Of a stretch of 64,000 nt of DNA, positions 33,701 through 41,418 are shown in pieces; position 1 is the first letter of the stretch, and each line of letters starts with the position of its first letter. Under the pieces are notes generated by a model. It searched no databases, had not been told where the DNA came from, and saw only the letters and a list, made by a program, of their open reading frames with translations. This stretch comes from Methylobacterium sp. J-078 (GTDB lineage Bacteria; Pseudomonadota; Alphaproteobacteria; Rhizobiales; Beijerinckiaceae). The translations under genes were made by a program, and so were the position numbers. The stretch covers positions 1-64,000 of the forward strand of contig NZ_JAKSYI010000049.1 in NCBI RefSeq assembly GCF_022829285.1. The letters run 5' to 3'.

Positions 33701-34419
33701 GCGGCGTGCTCGCCGGCACCGACGTGGTCATCAGCGGTCTCACGGCCCCGGACGACGGTCTGATCCTCGGCGTGATGGGCGGCTACACCCTGGCCTCCGT
33801 GCGCCTGAACCAGGGCGCCGGCCGCCAGGATTACGACGGCGGCACGGTCGGCGCCTATGCCACCTACCTCAAGGGTGGCTTCTTCTCGGACCTGCTGTTC
33901 AAGAGCGACATCCTGGGCCTCGACATCACCGCGCCGGGCATCCGCCAGGCGACGGGCCTCGTGAACTACAACGTCCTCGGCAATATCGGCTACCGGTTCG
34001 ACCTACCCCACGCCCTCTACATCGAGCCGACGGCCGGCCTCGAATACGTGGCCACGGTGTTCGACCGGACGCCCACCCTCGCCCCCGGCACCGTCCCGCT
34101 GCAGGACGGTGACGCCCTGCGCGGCCGGATCGGCACACGCCTCGGCACCGAGTTCATCGAGAACAATATCCGCGTCGAGCCGAGCATCACGGGTCTGATC
34201 TACGACACCTTCACCGAATCCGGGACGACGGCGACCTTCGGCGGCGGCACCCGAATCACCGGCCTCACCAATGTCGGCAAGGTGCGGGGCGAGATCCAGG
34301 CCTCCATCAACTTCCTGAACCTCTCGACCGGTCTCTCCGGCTTCCTGCGCGCGGATTACCGCATCGGGGACGACCTCGTCGGCGGCGGCGGCAAGGCTGG
34401 CCTGCGCTACCAGTGGTGA
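30757..34419 (+). CDS. Nidogen-domain autotransporter (type Va secretion)
   Basis: A 1220-residue surface protein. Residues about 1-51 form an extended signal peptide ('GVSFASLPGLTLLGGIASAT' then AQT). Residues about 95-260 read as an extracellular nidogen (NIDO) domain: 'VNYFGKSYSQIFVNNHGNLT', 'GQPIIAPFYADTDTRNP', 'NTFQAILASRADTGAGNFDI', 'YFNYGSIKWE'. The middle is a beta-helix passenger with many 'LTNSGTVTGG' and 'LNNSGTV' units. Residues about 940-1220 are an autotransporter beta-barrel starting 'VWARAFGDLERRSGFSN' and ending in an aromatic residue (YQW), as outer-membrane barrels do. It is probably an adhesin. ATG 30757 starts the signal peptide; no strong ribosome site is seen. Confidence 0.9.
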   Translation: MISLTNSPRAFLQLATPTGSAWLKRTLLMGVSFASLPGLTLLGGIASATAQTIASGFESNRLPQTASVGLGTSITADGRTLDGIGGPVTLPFEVNYFGKSYSQIFVNNHGNLTFESASANFIPVGVGASYQGQPIIAPFYADTDTRNPASGVLGFGNGTYQGRTAFGATWPSVGYFASQADKLNTFQAILASRADTGAGNFDIYFNYGSIKWECSGSGGQGGTNGLCTPGSSPPSAGFSAGTGVAGTYYELPGSLVPGAFLDGGANALATSSNNGVPGQFLFPVRNGSVVIANVCSAGDNAASTNVANCGPSRTYDQRIFYQPTGNFTLNVLNDTTIATTANGESAVLLMPTSATGAAPSNTVTLNVASSATIRSATRSGVEIDGSAGSGAVTVNNAGTIAGASSGVYARSGTGALNIANQGSITGAFGIVTENTRLTTINNAGSLRGGVGAAVSAAAASLTNTGTVTFGQVGLAATTATGITLTNSGTIRYDATIPAALTPENLALLPPSVAALDQTLRTSFGASGAPLPAIAVAALTQGTLTLNNSGTVTTAPTGIGIAAAASGAIALTNSGTVTGGTTGLALQAGAAASGEVPARAGQITLVNSGQVTAAQGVALLARTFGGPLSIANSGSISGLTGIMTMAGSGALTVSNAATGSITGLGGYAIDSTASTVASQIDNRGFIGGAVALSAGSSLNNSGLFTATGTSGFGGGTFTNTGVVNLAGAATRTDAIAATFGNVSTFTNAGVIDVRSQSAASSLTIAGNYVGNQGTVLLNASTQANTSDRLVITGNASGTTAVGVTNLTPGVAFARSPTLIQVAGTVAPNAFTLASAQNFGTLEAVLLTEGGQQGSTVSLGAVPTAVGLSGTTAVVAARSIATQGSTAVLDRVTQLRGDAQRAAANGGSAAPALSYAGDTQYAALVSKDPIAPNLVAPAPAPASNVKPAVWARAFGDLERRSGFSNISFGGLNISRDLGYSQATGGVLAGTDVVISGLTAPDDGLILGVMGGYTLASVRLNQGAGRQDYDGGTVGAYATYLKGGFFSDLLFKSDILGLDITAPGIRQATGLVNYNVLGNIGYRFDLPHALYIEPTAGLEYVATVFDRTPTLAPGTVPLQDGDALRGRIGTRLGTEFIENNIRVEPSITGLIYDTFTESGTTATFGGGTRITGLTNVGKVRGEIQASINFLNLSTGLSGFLRADYRIGDDLVGGGGKAGLRYQW

Positions 34420-34581
34420 GGCTCGCCTGACAGAACCGGCGTTCCGGGTTCGGCCTGATCCGCCATTCGCTCGATCGAAGCGGGTGACGGATCGGCAAGC
34501 CCGCGGGGCGCCTGAGCAAGCCCCGATCCGCGATCCCACAGGGATCGCCGGAAGGGATCAGACGGATTTGGGATGAGACCG

Positions 34582-34622
34582 AAACGGCCCCCCGTGATCA
34601 TGGCGTCACGGGAGGGCCGTTT
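34582..34622 (+). terminator. Strong hairpin terminator after the autotransporter
   Basis: AAACGGCCC at 34582-34590 pairs perfectly with GGGCCGTTT at 34614-34622, and inside it CCGTGA pairs with TCACGG around an 8-base loop. It is followed by ggttttg. Because A and T runs flank both sides, it could also stop transcripts coming from the minus-strand gene at 34676. Confidence 0.8.
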
Positions 34623-34675
34623 GGTTTTGCCGGAGCCCGGACGGGGCGCCGGAACAGGTGTGAGGCGCGTGCGGA

Positions 34676-34951
34676 TCAGGGCATGCGCTGGAAGAGGCGA
34701 ACGGCCTCGACATCGAAACGGGTGACCGTGCGCTGGACGGCGTACGGTACGCGCAGCGGCCACGCCACGGGGACGAAGCGCGCATCCAGCCGCCGGGGAA
34801 TGCAGATCGCGTCCCAGGTGCAGCTGCGGGGTCCGTAACCGTCGCAACCGGGGACGCAGGCCGCTGCGGGCCTTGCCTGGGCGGGTGCCGCCGCGGCGAG
34901 GGCGAGGGCCGACAGCGCGACCGGGAGCAGGGCGAGTTTCAGCGTGCGCAT
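34676..34951 (-). CDS. Small secreted protein, four clustered Cys
   Basis: A 91-residue protein with a clear signal peptide (MRTLKLALLPVALSALALAA, cleavage near 'PAQA'). A Cys-containing segment 'ACVPGCDGYGPRSCTWDAIC' and a ~35-residue C-terminal part follow. The four closely spaced cysteines suggest disulfides in the periplasm. I do not recognise a named family. ATG 34951 was chosen because the signal peptide begins there; an in-frame start at 34966 adds five residues. Transcribed alone and convergent with the autotransporter, sharing its hairpin terminator region. Confidence 0.65.
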   Translation of the reverse strand: MRTLKLALLPVALSALALAAAAPAQARPAAACVPGCDGYGPRSCTWDAICIPRRLDARFVPVAWPLRVPYAVQRTVTRFDVEAVRLFQRMP

Positions 34952-35152
34952 CGTCGTGAAATCCACTTCGTCGTTTCGTTCGTCGTCTTGGTGCCGGTGG
35001 CGTGTGGCAAAATCCTGGAACCCGCCCGGCGTGCCGGCCTGCGATCAGATCACCGGGATCATCGATCAATCCGGCTCAATGCGACAGATGTGAGCCGAAC
35101 TATCAATGAATCGATGGTGAACACAAGCTGAGCCGCAGCATCCGTTTCACGT

Positions 35153-35506
35153 TCAGGGTTGGCGAGACTGCTGACTGCACCAGGCGATCCAGAGTTCCTG
35201 GCCCGGGACCGGGTTCTCGCCGAGCACGCACCAGCCCGTGTCACGTCCTGCTTCGACATCGACCGAGCGGGTGGCGACCTTCTTGTCCTCGAGCATCGCG
35301 AAGACCGCCTGACAGCCGCTGCTCAGTTTCGTCCTGTCACGCCGCAGGCAGGCGGTGATCCGGTCGACGTTGGGAATCTCACCGCTGCACAGGCGAAAGA
35401 CGTCGGGCGTACAGGCCGCGCGCTGCACGCTCGTGCCCTGACCGAGCGCCGGCGCCGTCGACAGGGCGGACAGCAGGACGAGGCCCGCCGCACTGGTGAT
35501 CTTCAT
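35153..35506 (-). CDS. Secreted cysteine-rich repeat-like protein
   Basis: A 117-residue exported protein: signal peptide MKITSAAGLVLLSALSTAPA, then 'ACTPDVFRLCSGEIPNVDRI' and 'TACLRRDRTKLSSGCQAVF'. This C-x(7-8)-C...C-L...L-S-x-G-C spacing is the 'cysteine rich repeat' seen in many small exported proteins of rhizobia and methylobacteria. A second part, 'DTGWCVLGENPVPGQELWIA', ends with another Cys. Role unknown. It lies between two envelope genes with its own gap on each side, so it is probably monocistronic. Confidence 0.75.
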   Translation of the reverse strand: MKITSAAGLVLLSALSTAPALGQGTSVQRAACTPDVFRLCSGEIPNVDRITACLRRDRTKLSSGCQAVFAMLEDKKVATRSVDVEAGRDTGWCVLGENPVPGQELWIAWCSQQSRQP

Positions 35507-35743
35507 CGTCCTGTTCCTCTCCGCTGATGTCGATACAGGTTGCGGCCGGTGGAAATCAGATCCGCGAGCGATCTGTTCGGCGAGACACGCATCTGATTCA
35601 ATGCATGCGGTCGCGCCGACCGGGGGTCAACAGTCGAATCCGCGTCGATCGTCTTGAATGTCCTGCACAGTGCGCGGCGGCACGGAACCGAAACTCAGTA
35701 TTCCCGCGCGGATCGGTCGGTGGCGCGCGATGTGCGCCGGCGC

Positions 35744-37234
35744 TCAGGGGACCCGATGGTAGCCGGCCTCGCGAACCGGGGTGATGGTCGCCCCCTCGCG
35801 CAGGAACGGTCCGGCCCGCAGGACGACCAGATCATCGGCCTTCACGCCGCTCTTGACCTCGATGGTGTCGCCCTCGGTCAGGCCGGTCGCAACGGGACGC
35901 GCCTCGATGCGGTCGCCGTCGGCGACGTAGACGAACCGGCCTTCCGGCCCGATCATCACCGCGGCGCTCGGCACGGCCAGGCCGCAGCGCCCGTCGATCC
36001 GCACCACCGCCCGGGCGAAGGTGCCCTGGCGCAGGTCCCCCGCCTCCTTGATCTGCACGCGCACCCGGCCGGACTGGGTGGCCGGATCGGCCGGCTTCGC
36101 CACCGTGCGGACCTGACCCGGCAGATCCGAGCCGCCGAGCGGAGTCAGGACCGCGCTCTGCCCCGGCGCCAGTCGAGCCAGGGTGGCGAGGGGCACCTCG
36201 GCGGCGAGGTCGTACTCGCCCTGCGCGATGATCTGGAACAGGGGCGGGGAGGCCGGACTCATCGTCTCCCCCGGGCTCGCGCCGATCCGGCCGACGAGGC
36301 CCGAAATCGGCGCGCGGGTGGCCAGAGCCGCGCTCTCCGGTGCGCCGACCCGGACGATGCGCGCCAGGACGTCGCCCGCCGAGACCGAGGCGAGGGGGGC
36401 GGTGGCGATGCTGAGCACGCGGTAGGTGTCGAGGTCCGGTCGCACGTCGACCTCCCGGCGCGGCACCACCACGCCGCCGATCAGGGCCTCGTCCTTGAAG
36501 CAGCCGCGATGGGGTGGAGCGACCGCCACGGCGAGCGCGCCCGATTCGGCCTCGATCGGTGCGATCCCGGCGGCGTCCTTGCGGGCGAACGGCCCTCCGT
36601 CCCACGCCACCCAGGCGCCCAGCGCGAGGATCGGGATTCCGGCCGTGGGCAGCCACCACCAGCGCGGTGCAGCGTGGCGGCGCAGGCGGCCGCTCCAGGT
36701 GGCGGCCTCGGATGCCTGCGCGGGCCAAACCACCCGGTAGGCGTGAACCGGACGCGGGATGTTCTTGAGGCGCTGCGAGCCGATGTCGCGGAACCCGACC
36801 GCGACCTTGTTGTGGACGGCCTCGTGGACCGAGCGGGCGATGCAGATGCCGCCGGCCTCGGCGAGGCCCTCGAGCCGCGCGGCGATGTTGACCCCGTCGC
36901 CGAGGAGGTCGCCATCCTCGCGCACGACCACGTCTCCGATGTTCAGGCCCATCCGGAAGGCGATCCGGCGATCCGGCGGGACGTCGCGATCGCGCGCGCG
37001 CAGCGTCTCCTGGATCGCGATGGCCGCGCGCAGGGCTTCGACCGCGCTCGGGAACTCGGCGAGGATGGCGTCGCCCGCGGTGTTGAAGACGCGGCCGCGG
37101 AAATCCGCCACGTAGCCCCGGAAGATCGCCGCGTGCTCGGCCAGCCGCCGAAGGGTGTCCTCCTCGTCCTGCGCGATCAGGCGCGAGAACCCCACGACGT
37201 CGGCGGCCAGGATTGCCGCGATCGTCCGCTTCAT
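35744..37234 (-). CDS. Class III nucleotide cyclase fused to an RND-type periplasmic adaptor
   Basis: A 496-residue protein with two parts that normally occur apart. Residues 1-170 are a class III adenylate/guanylate cyclase domain. Its metal-binding Asp are Asp12 in 'ILAADVVGFSRLI' and Asp55 in 'NTAGDAILAEF', and the catalytic Asn116/Arg120 are in 'GDGVNIAARLEGLAE'. The usual purine-specifying Lys is Asn51 here, a variant found in many rhizobial cyclases. Residues about 192-211 are a single membrane helix ('WWWLPTAGIPILALGAWVAW'). The rest is a periplasmic adaptor domain related to those at 24.3 and 40.4 kb, with 'GVVVPRREVDVRPDLDTYRV' and 'IDGRCGLAVPSAAVMI'. ATG 37234 was chosen (gggcagag upstream). 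Confidence 0.9.
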   Translation of the reverse strand: MKRTIAAILAADVVGFSRLIAQDEEDTLRRLAEHAAIFRGYVADFRGRVFNTAGDAILAEFPSAVEALRAAIAIQETLRARDRDVPPDRRIAFRMGLNIGDVVVREDGDLLGDGVNIAARLEGLAEAGGICIARSVHEAVHNKVAVGFRDIGSQRLKNIPRPVHAYRVVWPAQASEAATWSGRLRRHAAPRWWWLPTAGIPILALGAWVAWDGGPFARKDAAGIAPIEAESGALAVAVAPPHRGCFKDEALIGGVVVPRREVDVRPDLDTYRVLSIATAPLASVSAGDVLARIVRVGAPESAALATRAPISGLVGRIGASPGETMSPASPPLFQIIAQGEYDLAAEVPLATLARLAPGQSAVLTPLGGSDLPGQVRTVAKPADPATQSGRVRVQIKEAGDLRQGTFARAVVRIDGRCGLAVPSAAVMIGPEGRFVYVADGDRIEARPVATGLTEGDTIEVKSGVKADDLVVLRAGPFLREGATITPVREAGYHRVP

Positions 37235-37670
37235 CACTCTGCCCACCCATGTCCGGCAACGGGGCGCCAGCCGCGCCCGGGGCGAGCCCTCGACGGCGGC
37301 GGTACGCGACCGTCGAGGCGGATCAGCGGGAAGGGGTCAGGTCTTGTCAAGACCTTGCCCGCGCCGAGGCCGGGGACCGACAGTGCCGGGCGACACAGCG
37401 GTGGCATGAAGCGGGCGTCGCCGGAGAATTTTTCAATGCAAACCCGGTCGTTCGGGGGCGGGATGCTCGAAATTCAGTGAACCTGAGGCGGCAAGCGACC
37501 GGTGAGGCGGCGAAGGACAGACTAACGCGACGCCGATGCGTGTTTCCGGTGACAGCGGCCGACTTTTGCACGGGGCCGGGAAACCGTCCGCTGTTTGTCG
37601 CGGGACGCGCTATTGCGCCGCGCGCGCTTCGATGCGTATCACCGACCGTCCGAATTGTGCAGAGCGCCGC
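37235..37670. other. Divergent intergenic region, cyclase-adaptor / pseudo-caspase genes
   Basis: These 436 bases contain no supported gene. They must hold divergent promoters for the cyclase-adaptor gene and the caspase-fold gene. No repeat or operator stood out by eye. Confidence 0.3.
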
Positions 37671-39356
37671 ATGCGTGCCCGTCATTCCATTGCGACGATC
37701 CTCCTGATCCTGACCGTGTTTCTGGTGTCGGGACGGGACGGCGCCGAGGCGGGTTCCTTCTCCAACGCCCGCAACGCGCTCCTTATCGGCAACGCTACCT
37801 ACCCGGACAGCGACGCGGCGCTCGCGACCCCCTTGGGTGACGTGAAGGCCCTCGGCGACGCCCTGCGCGCCAAGGGGTTCACGGTGGTGACGGGGGAAAA
37901 CCTCCCCCGTGAGCGGATGCAGGCGGCCATCGACGGCTTCGTGCGCAAGGTCGAGCCCGGCTCCGTCGCGCTGGTCTTCTTCAGCGGGTACGGCATCCAG
38001 GTGGCGCGGAAGAACTACATGGTCCCCGTCGATGCGCGGATCTGGAGCGAGGCGGACGTGCTGCGCGACGGCATCGGCGTCGACGCGCTCATGGCCGAAC
38101 TCGACCGCAAGGGAGCCGGCACACGGGTGGTCGTCCTCGATGCCTCCCGCCGCAATCCCTTCGAGCGGCGCTTCCGCAGCTTTTCTACCGGGCTCGCCGA
38201 GATGAAGACGGGCCCGGGCCTGCTCGGCCTGTACTCGGCGGCCCCCGGCAGCGTCGTCAACGAGGTGAGCACGGCGCAGAGCCCCTTCGTCACGGAACTC
38301 GTCCGGCAGATCGGCGTCTCCGAGAACAGCGCCGTCCAGGCCTTCACCGCCACCCGCGAGGCCCTGTCCCGCGACAGTCGCGGACAGCAGGTGCCGGCCC
38401 TGTCCGCCGAGGCGGGCGAATCCTTCGCCTTCGATCCCGCGCGCGCGAAGAGCGAAGCGAAGGCCGAGGTGAGGCCGGAGCCGAAACCCGAGCCGACACA
38501 GAAGAGCGCTCGGGTCGAGGACAAGCCGGCTCCGCCCCGCCCGGACGCGGGCAAGCTCCCGTCGCAGAGTACGGCCGACGCGGCGGCCGCCAAGGAGATC
38601 GACGACCTCGTGGCCGCCGAGGAGGCGACGGCGCGCGCCTTCAACCGGGCGAACGCCGCCGGCACGCGCAAGGCCTACGAGGAGTTCCTGTCCCAGCATC
38701 CGGCGGGCACCCTCGCGAGCGTCGCGCGCGCGGAGATCGCCCGGCTGGACGAGGCGCGGGACAAGGCGCCGAAGTCCACCACACCCGCCGTTCCCCCGGC
38801 AGCGCCGCCGACGACGAAGGATACCGCGTGGCACACGCCGCCGAAACCCTATTCGCCGGCCGAATTGCAGCGCAAGACCAGCCTGGACGCGCGAATCGCG
38901 CGGAGCGCGAAGGATCCGGCCGCCTATTACGAGCGGGGTCAGTTCCACGCTCAGCGGGACGATTACTCCGCGGCGCTGGCCGATTTCGATCAGGCGATCC
39001 GCCTCGACCCGAAGAATCCCGAGGCCCTCAACAATCGCTGCTGGGTGCGGGCGATCACGAACGACCTGTCGCGGGCGCTGGCCGATTGCAACCAGGCCCT
39101 CACGCTGCGGCCGAACTTCGTGGATGCCCTCGACAGCCGCGGCTTCGTCAACCTGAAATCCGGTGCGCTCCAGGCCGCCATCTCCGATTATGACGCCGCC
39201 CTGGCTCAGTCGCCGACCCACAGTTCCGCCCTCTACGGGCGCGGCATCGCCCGGTCCCGCCTCGGCCAGCGCAGTCAGGCGACGGAGGACCTCACGGGGG
39301 CGCTGGCGCTGAACCCGATGATCGACAAGGATTTCGCGCAGTACGGCCTGCGCTGA
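37671..39356 (+). CDS. Caspase-fold protein lacking both catalytic residues, with TPR domain
   Basis: A 561-residue exported protein. The signal peptide is MRARHSIATILLILTVFLVS. Residues about 33-240 align with the caspase p20 fold of the gene at 27.4 kb ('NALLIGNATYPDSD', 'LVFFSGYGIQVARKNYMVPV', 'VVVLDASRRNPFE'). The catalytic His is Tyr107 (codon 37989-37991) and the catalytic Cys is Ser159 (38145-38147), so it should be inactive as a protease. A Lys/Pro/Glu-rich linker follows. Three TPR units then make up the C-terminus ('DDYSAALADFDQAIRLDPKN', 'LSRALADCNQALTLRPNF', 'LQAAISDYDAALAQSPTH'). It may be a regulator or scaffold for an active caspase. ATG 37671 starts the signal peptide; 37632 is possible. 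Confidence 0.87.
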   Translation: MRARHSIATILLILTVFLVSGRDGAEAGSFSNARNALLIGNATYPDSDAALATPLGDVKALGDALRAKGFTVVTGENLPRERMQAAIDGFVRKVEPGSVALVFFSGYGIQVARKNYMVPVDARIWSEADVLRDGIGVDALMAELDRKGAGTRVVVLDASRRNPFERRFRSFSTGLAEMKTGPGLLGLYSAAPGSVVNEVSTAQSPFVTELVRQIGVSENSAVQAFTATREALSRDSRGQQVPALSAEAGESFAFDPARAKSEAKAEVRPEPKPEPTQKSARVEDKPAPPRPDAGKLPSQSTADAAAAKEIDDLVAAEEATARAFNRANAAGTRKAYEEFLSQHPAGTLASVARAEIARLDEARDKAPKSTTPAVPPAAPPTTKDTAWHTPPKPYSPAELQRKTSLDARIARSAKDPAAYYERGQFHAQRDDYSAALADFDQAIRLDPKNPEALNNRCWVRAITNDLSRALADCNQALTLRPNFVDALDSRGFVNLKSGALQAAISDYDAALAQSPTHSSALYGRGIARSRLGQRSQATEDLTGALALNPMIDKDFAQYGLR

Positions 39357-39688
39357 CCGGCGCGAGCTTGGCCCGGCGGGGCGGGCGCCCTCCGGTGAAT
39401 CGCGAATCCGGCCGGTGCCGTCAGGGGCCGGGCCGACGCCTCCGGCGGAGACCCGTCTCGACAATTCGCATGAATCGCGCTCCGCACGGGACTTGAATCG
39501 TGCGCGGCGCGGGACTTGGGATACACTGCGAATTCGGCGGCTTCGTCGTGACAAAAGGCACTCCTACGCGATGGAACCTGTTGATCGGAGACCTGAGGCG
39601 TGGGAAGAACGGATCAGTGAAGTTTAAGCACTCCCCGCCGCTGCTCCCGATACAAGCTCCTTCTCAACGATATTTGCCGGAGGCTCAC
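39357..39688. other. Intergenic region before the OmpA-like gene
   Basis: These 332 bases have no supported gene. GC drops toward the OmpA-like start (39600-39680), where the promoter and leader should lie. Long frames crossing it from upstream lack a family-like or secretory N-terminus. Confidence 0.3.
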
Positions 39689-40312
39689 ATGTCCCGAGTT
39701 TCACATCGCGTGTTCGGTCTCGTTGCCGTTCTCCTCACGGTGGTGCCCGCCGCCGCGCAGGAGGTGACGGAAGACCAGATCCTGAAGGCCCTCCTGCCGC
39801 AGAAGACGCGCAGCCTCTCCATCGGCGCGCCCGCCCCGGCGCCCGCCGCCGCTCCGGCGGACGTGGCCTTCGTCGATACCCTGCGCAACAAGAGCAGCGC
39901 GGCGCTGAGCGCGGACACCCGCGAGAAGCTGAAGCTGGTCGCCGCCGACAAGCCGGCCTTCGATCTCAGCATGGAGTTCGACTTCCGCTCCGACGTTCTG
40001 AAGGGCAGCGCCCTCCAGAACGCCGACAAGCTCGGCCGCGCCCTGTCCAATCCGGCACTGGCTAACCAGACCTTCGTGATCGCCGGGCACACCGACGCCA
40101 AGGGCACGGATGCGGCCAACCAGAAGCTCTCCGAGCGTCGGGCCGAGGCCGTGAAGCGCTACCTCGTGCAGCAGTACAAGCTGCCCGCCGCCAACCTGAT
40201 CGCCGTCGGCTACGGCAAGTCGCGCCTCAAGAACGAGGCCGATCCGACGGGCGCCGAGAACCGGCGCGTCCAGGCGGTGAACCTCCTCCAGGTCAAGACC
40301 GCCGGACGCTGA
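39689..40312 (+). CDS. OmpA-family peptidoglycan-associated protein
   Basis: A 207-residue envelope protein. The signal peptide (MSRVSHRVFGLVAVLLTVVP) is cleaved near 'AAAQ', giving a periplasmic or outer-membrane-associated protein; no lipobox Cys is present. The C-terminal ~120 residues are an OmpA-like peptidoglycan-binding domain: 'MEFDFRSDVLKGSALQNADK', 'TFVIAGHTDAKGTDAANQKL', 'SERRAEAVKRYLVQQY', 'LIAVGYGKSRLKNEADPTGA' and 'ENRRVQAVNL'. The Asp and Arg that bind the peptidoglycan peptide are in 'GHTDAKG' and 'ENRRVQ'. The start has an excellent ribosome site (ggagg, six bases upstream). It precedes the RND adaptor and pump genes and may anchor that complex to the wall. Confidence 0.92.
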   Translation: MSRVSHRVFGLVAVLLTVVPAAAQEVTEDQILKALLPQKTRSLSIGAPAPAPAAAPADVAFVDTLRNKSSAALSADTREKLKLVAADKPAFDLSMEFDFRSDVLKGSALQNADKLGRALSNPALANQTFVIAGHTDAKGTDAANQKLSERRAEAVKRYLVQQYKLPAANLIAVGYGKSRLKNEADPTGAENRRVQAVNLLQVKTAGR

Positions 40313-40413
40313 CGCTCCGCTCACAGGCGTAGGTCCGACCACCCGGTTCATCCCCGGGTGTGTTCGGCCGCGCCGTCGTATCCTCTCTTCGCACAGCAGG
40401 ACGGGCCGTCGAC

Positions 40414-41418
40414 GTGCAGTTTCCGGAGATCGTGCAACGTCACCGCCGACGCGATGATCAGGGTCGCGCGCCGTCGCGGGGCGAGCCGCATCCGGCACGC
40501 GTGGCGATCGTTGGCCTCCTGGCGATCGTCGGATCGCTGCTCTGCGCCGGAATCGCGTCGGCGGAGAGCACGCCGGAGGGCACCACCGTGCTCGGGGTGC
40601 GGGCGGGGCAGGCCTGTCTGAAGGAGCAGATCCGGATCACCGGCTTCGCCCTCGCGCGGGAGGAAAGCGGCGCCAGCCTCGCCCTGGACGGTTACCGGAT
40701 CAGCCAGATCCTGGTGTCGGAGGGCGACAGGGTCGCGAGCGGCCAGGAATTGCTGCGCGCGACCCTGATCGGGGCCGAGGACGGCGCTGGCCAGGGACGG
40801 CCCGCCAGCGTGAGCGCCCGCGCGCCCATCGCCGGTCTGGTCACCCGCATCAATGCCCGTATCGGCATGGCAACCAGCGCGACGATGCCGGTCGGGCCCG
40901 GCGGGCAGCCCGAGCCCCAGTTGCGGATCGCTTCCGAGACCGGCATCGACCTGCTCGTCGACGTGCCGAGCCTCTACGCGACCAAGATCCGCGTCGGCAC
41001 GACGGCGCGGATCATCCGGGGCGACGGGGGCGAGGCCACGGGCACGGTGCGGGTCGCCGTCAGCGAGGTCGATCCGACGACCCAGCTCGGCCGGGCCCGC
41101 CTCACCGTCGAGCCCGCCTCCGCCCTGCGGTCCGGCCAGTTCGCCAGCGCGGTCATCGAGACGGCGCGCGATTGCGGCCTGTCGGTGCCGCGCTCGGCGG
41201 TGCTCTTCCAGAACGGCGTCACCAGCGTGCAGGTGCTGAACGGGTCCAAGGTCGAGACCCGCCGGGTCCGCACCGGGCTCTCCGACGACACCAACATCCA
41301 GATCCGGGACGGGCTCGTGGAGGGCGAGGCCGTGGTGGCGGATGCCGGCGCGGCCGTGCGCCCCGGGGACCGCGTCACCCCCGTCCTGACGAACCGGGAC
41401 GGAAGCAGGAACCGCTGA
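40414..41418 (+). CDS. RND efflux periplasmic adaptor subunit
   Basis: A ~334-residue adaptor with a basic N-terminus and a membrane or signal helix ('VAIVGLLAIVGSLLCAGIAS'). The adaptor core follows: a lipoyl-like first half ('LDGYRISQILVSEGDRVASG'), second half ('SVSARAPIAGLVTRINARIG'), barrel ('SLYATKIRVGTTARIIRG') and membrane-proximal part ('RRVRTGLSDDTNIQIRDGLV'). It shares 'GQACLKEQIRITGF' and 'ARDCGLSVPRSAVLF' with the two other adaptor-domain proteins of the window. The start is uncertain: GTGs at 40360, 40414 and 40501 are all in frame, and 40501 would begin right at the helix. Its stop overlaps the pump gene by one base (TGATG), so the two are translationally coupled. Confidence 0.88.
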   Translation: MQFPEIVQRHRRRDDQGRAPSRGEPHPARVAIVGLLAIVGSLLCAGIASAESTPEGTTVLGVRAGQACLKEQIRITGFALAREESGASLALDGYRISQILVSEGDRVASGQELLRATLIGAEDGAGQGRPASVSARAPIAGLVTRINARIGMATSATMPVGPGGQPEPQLRIASETGIDLLVDVPSLYATKIRVGTTARIIRGDGGEATGTVRVAVSEVDPTTQLGRARLTVEPASALRSGQFASAVIETARDCGLSVPRSAVLFQNGVTSVQVLNGSKVETRRVRTGLSDDTNIQIRDGLVEGEAVVADAGAAVRPGDRVTPVLTNRDGSRNR

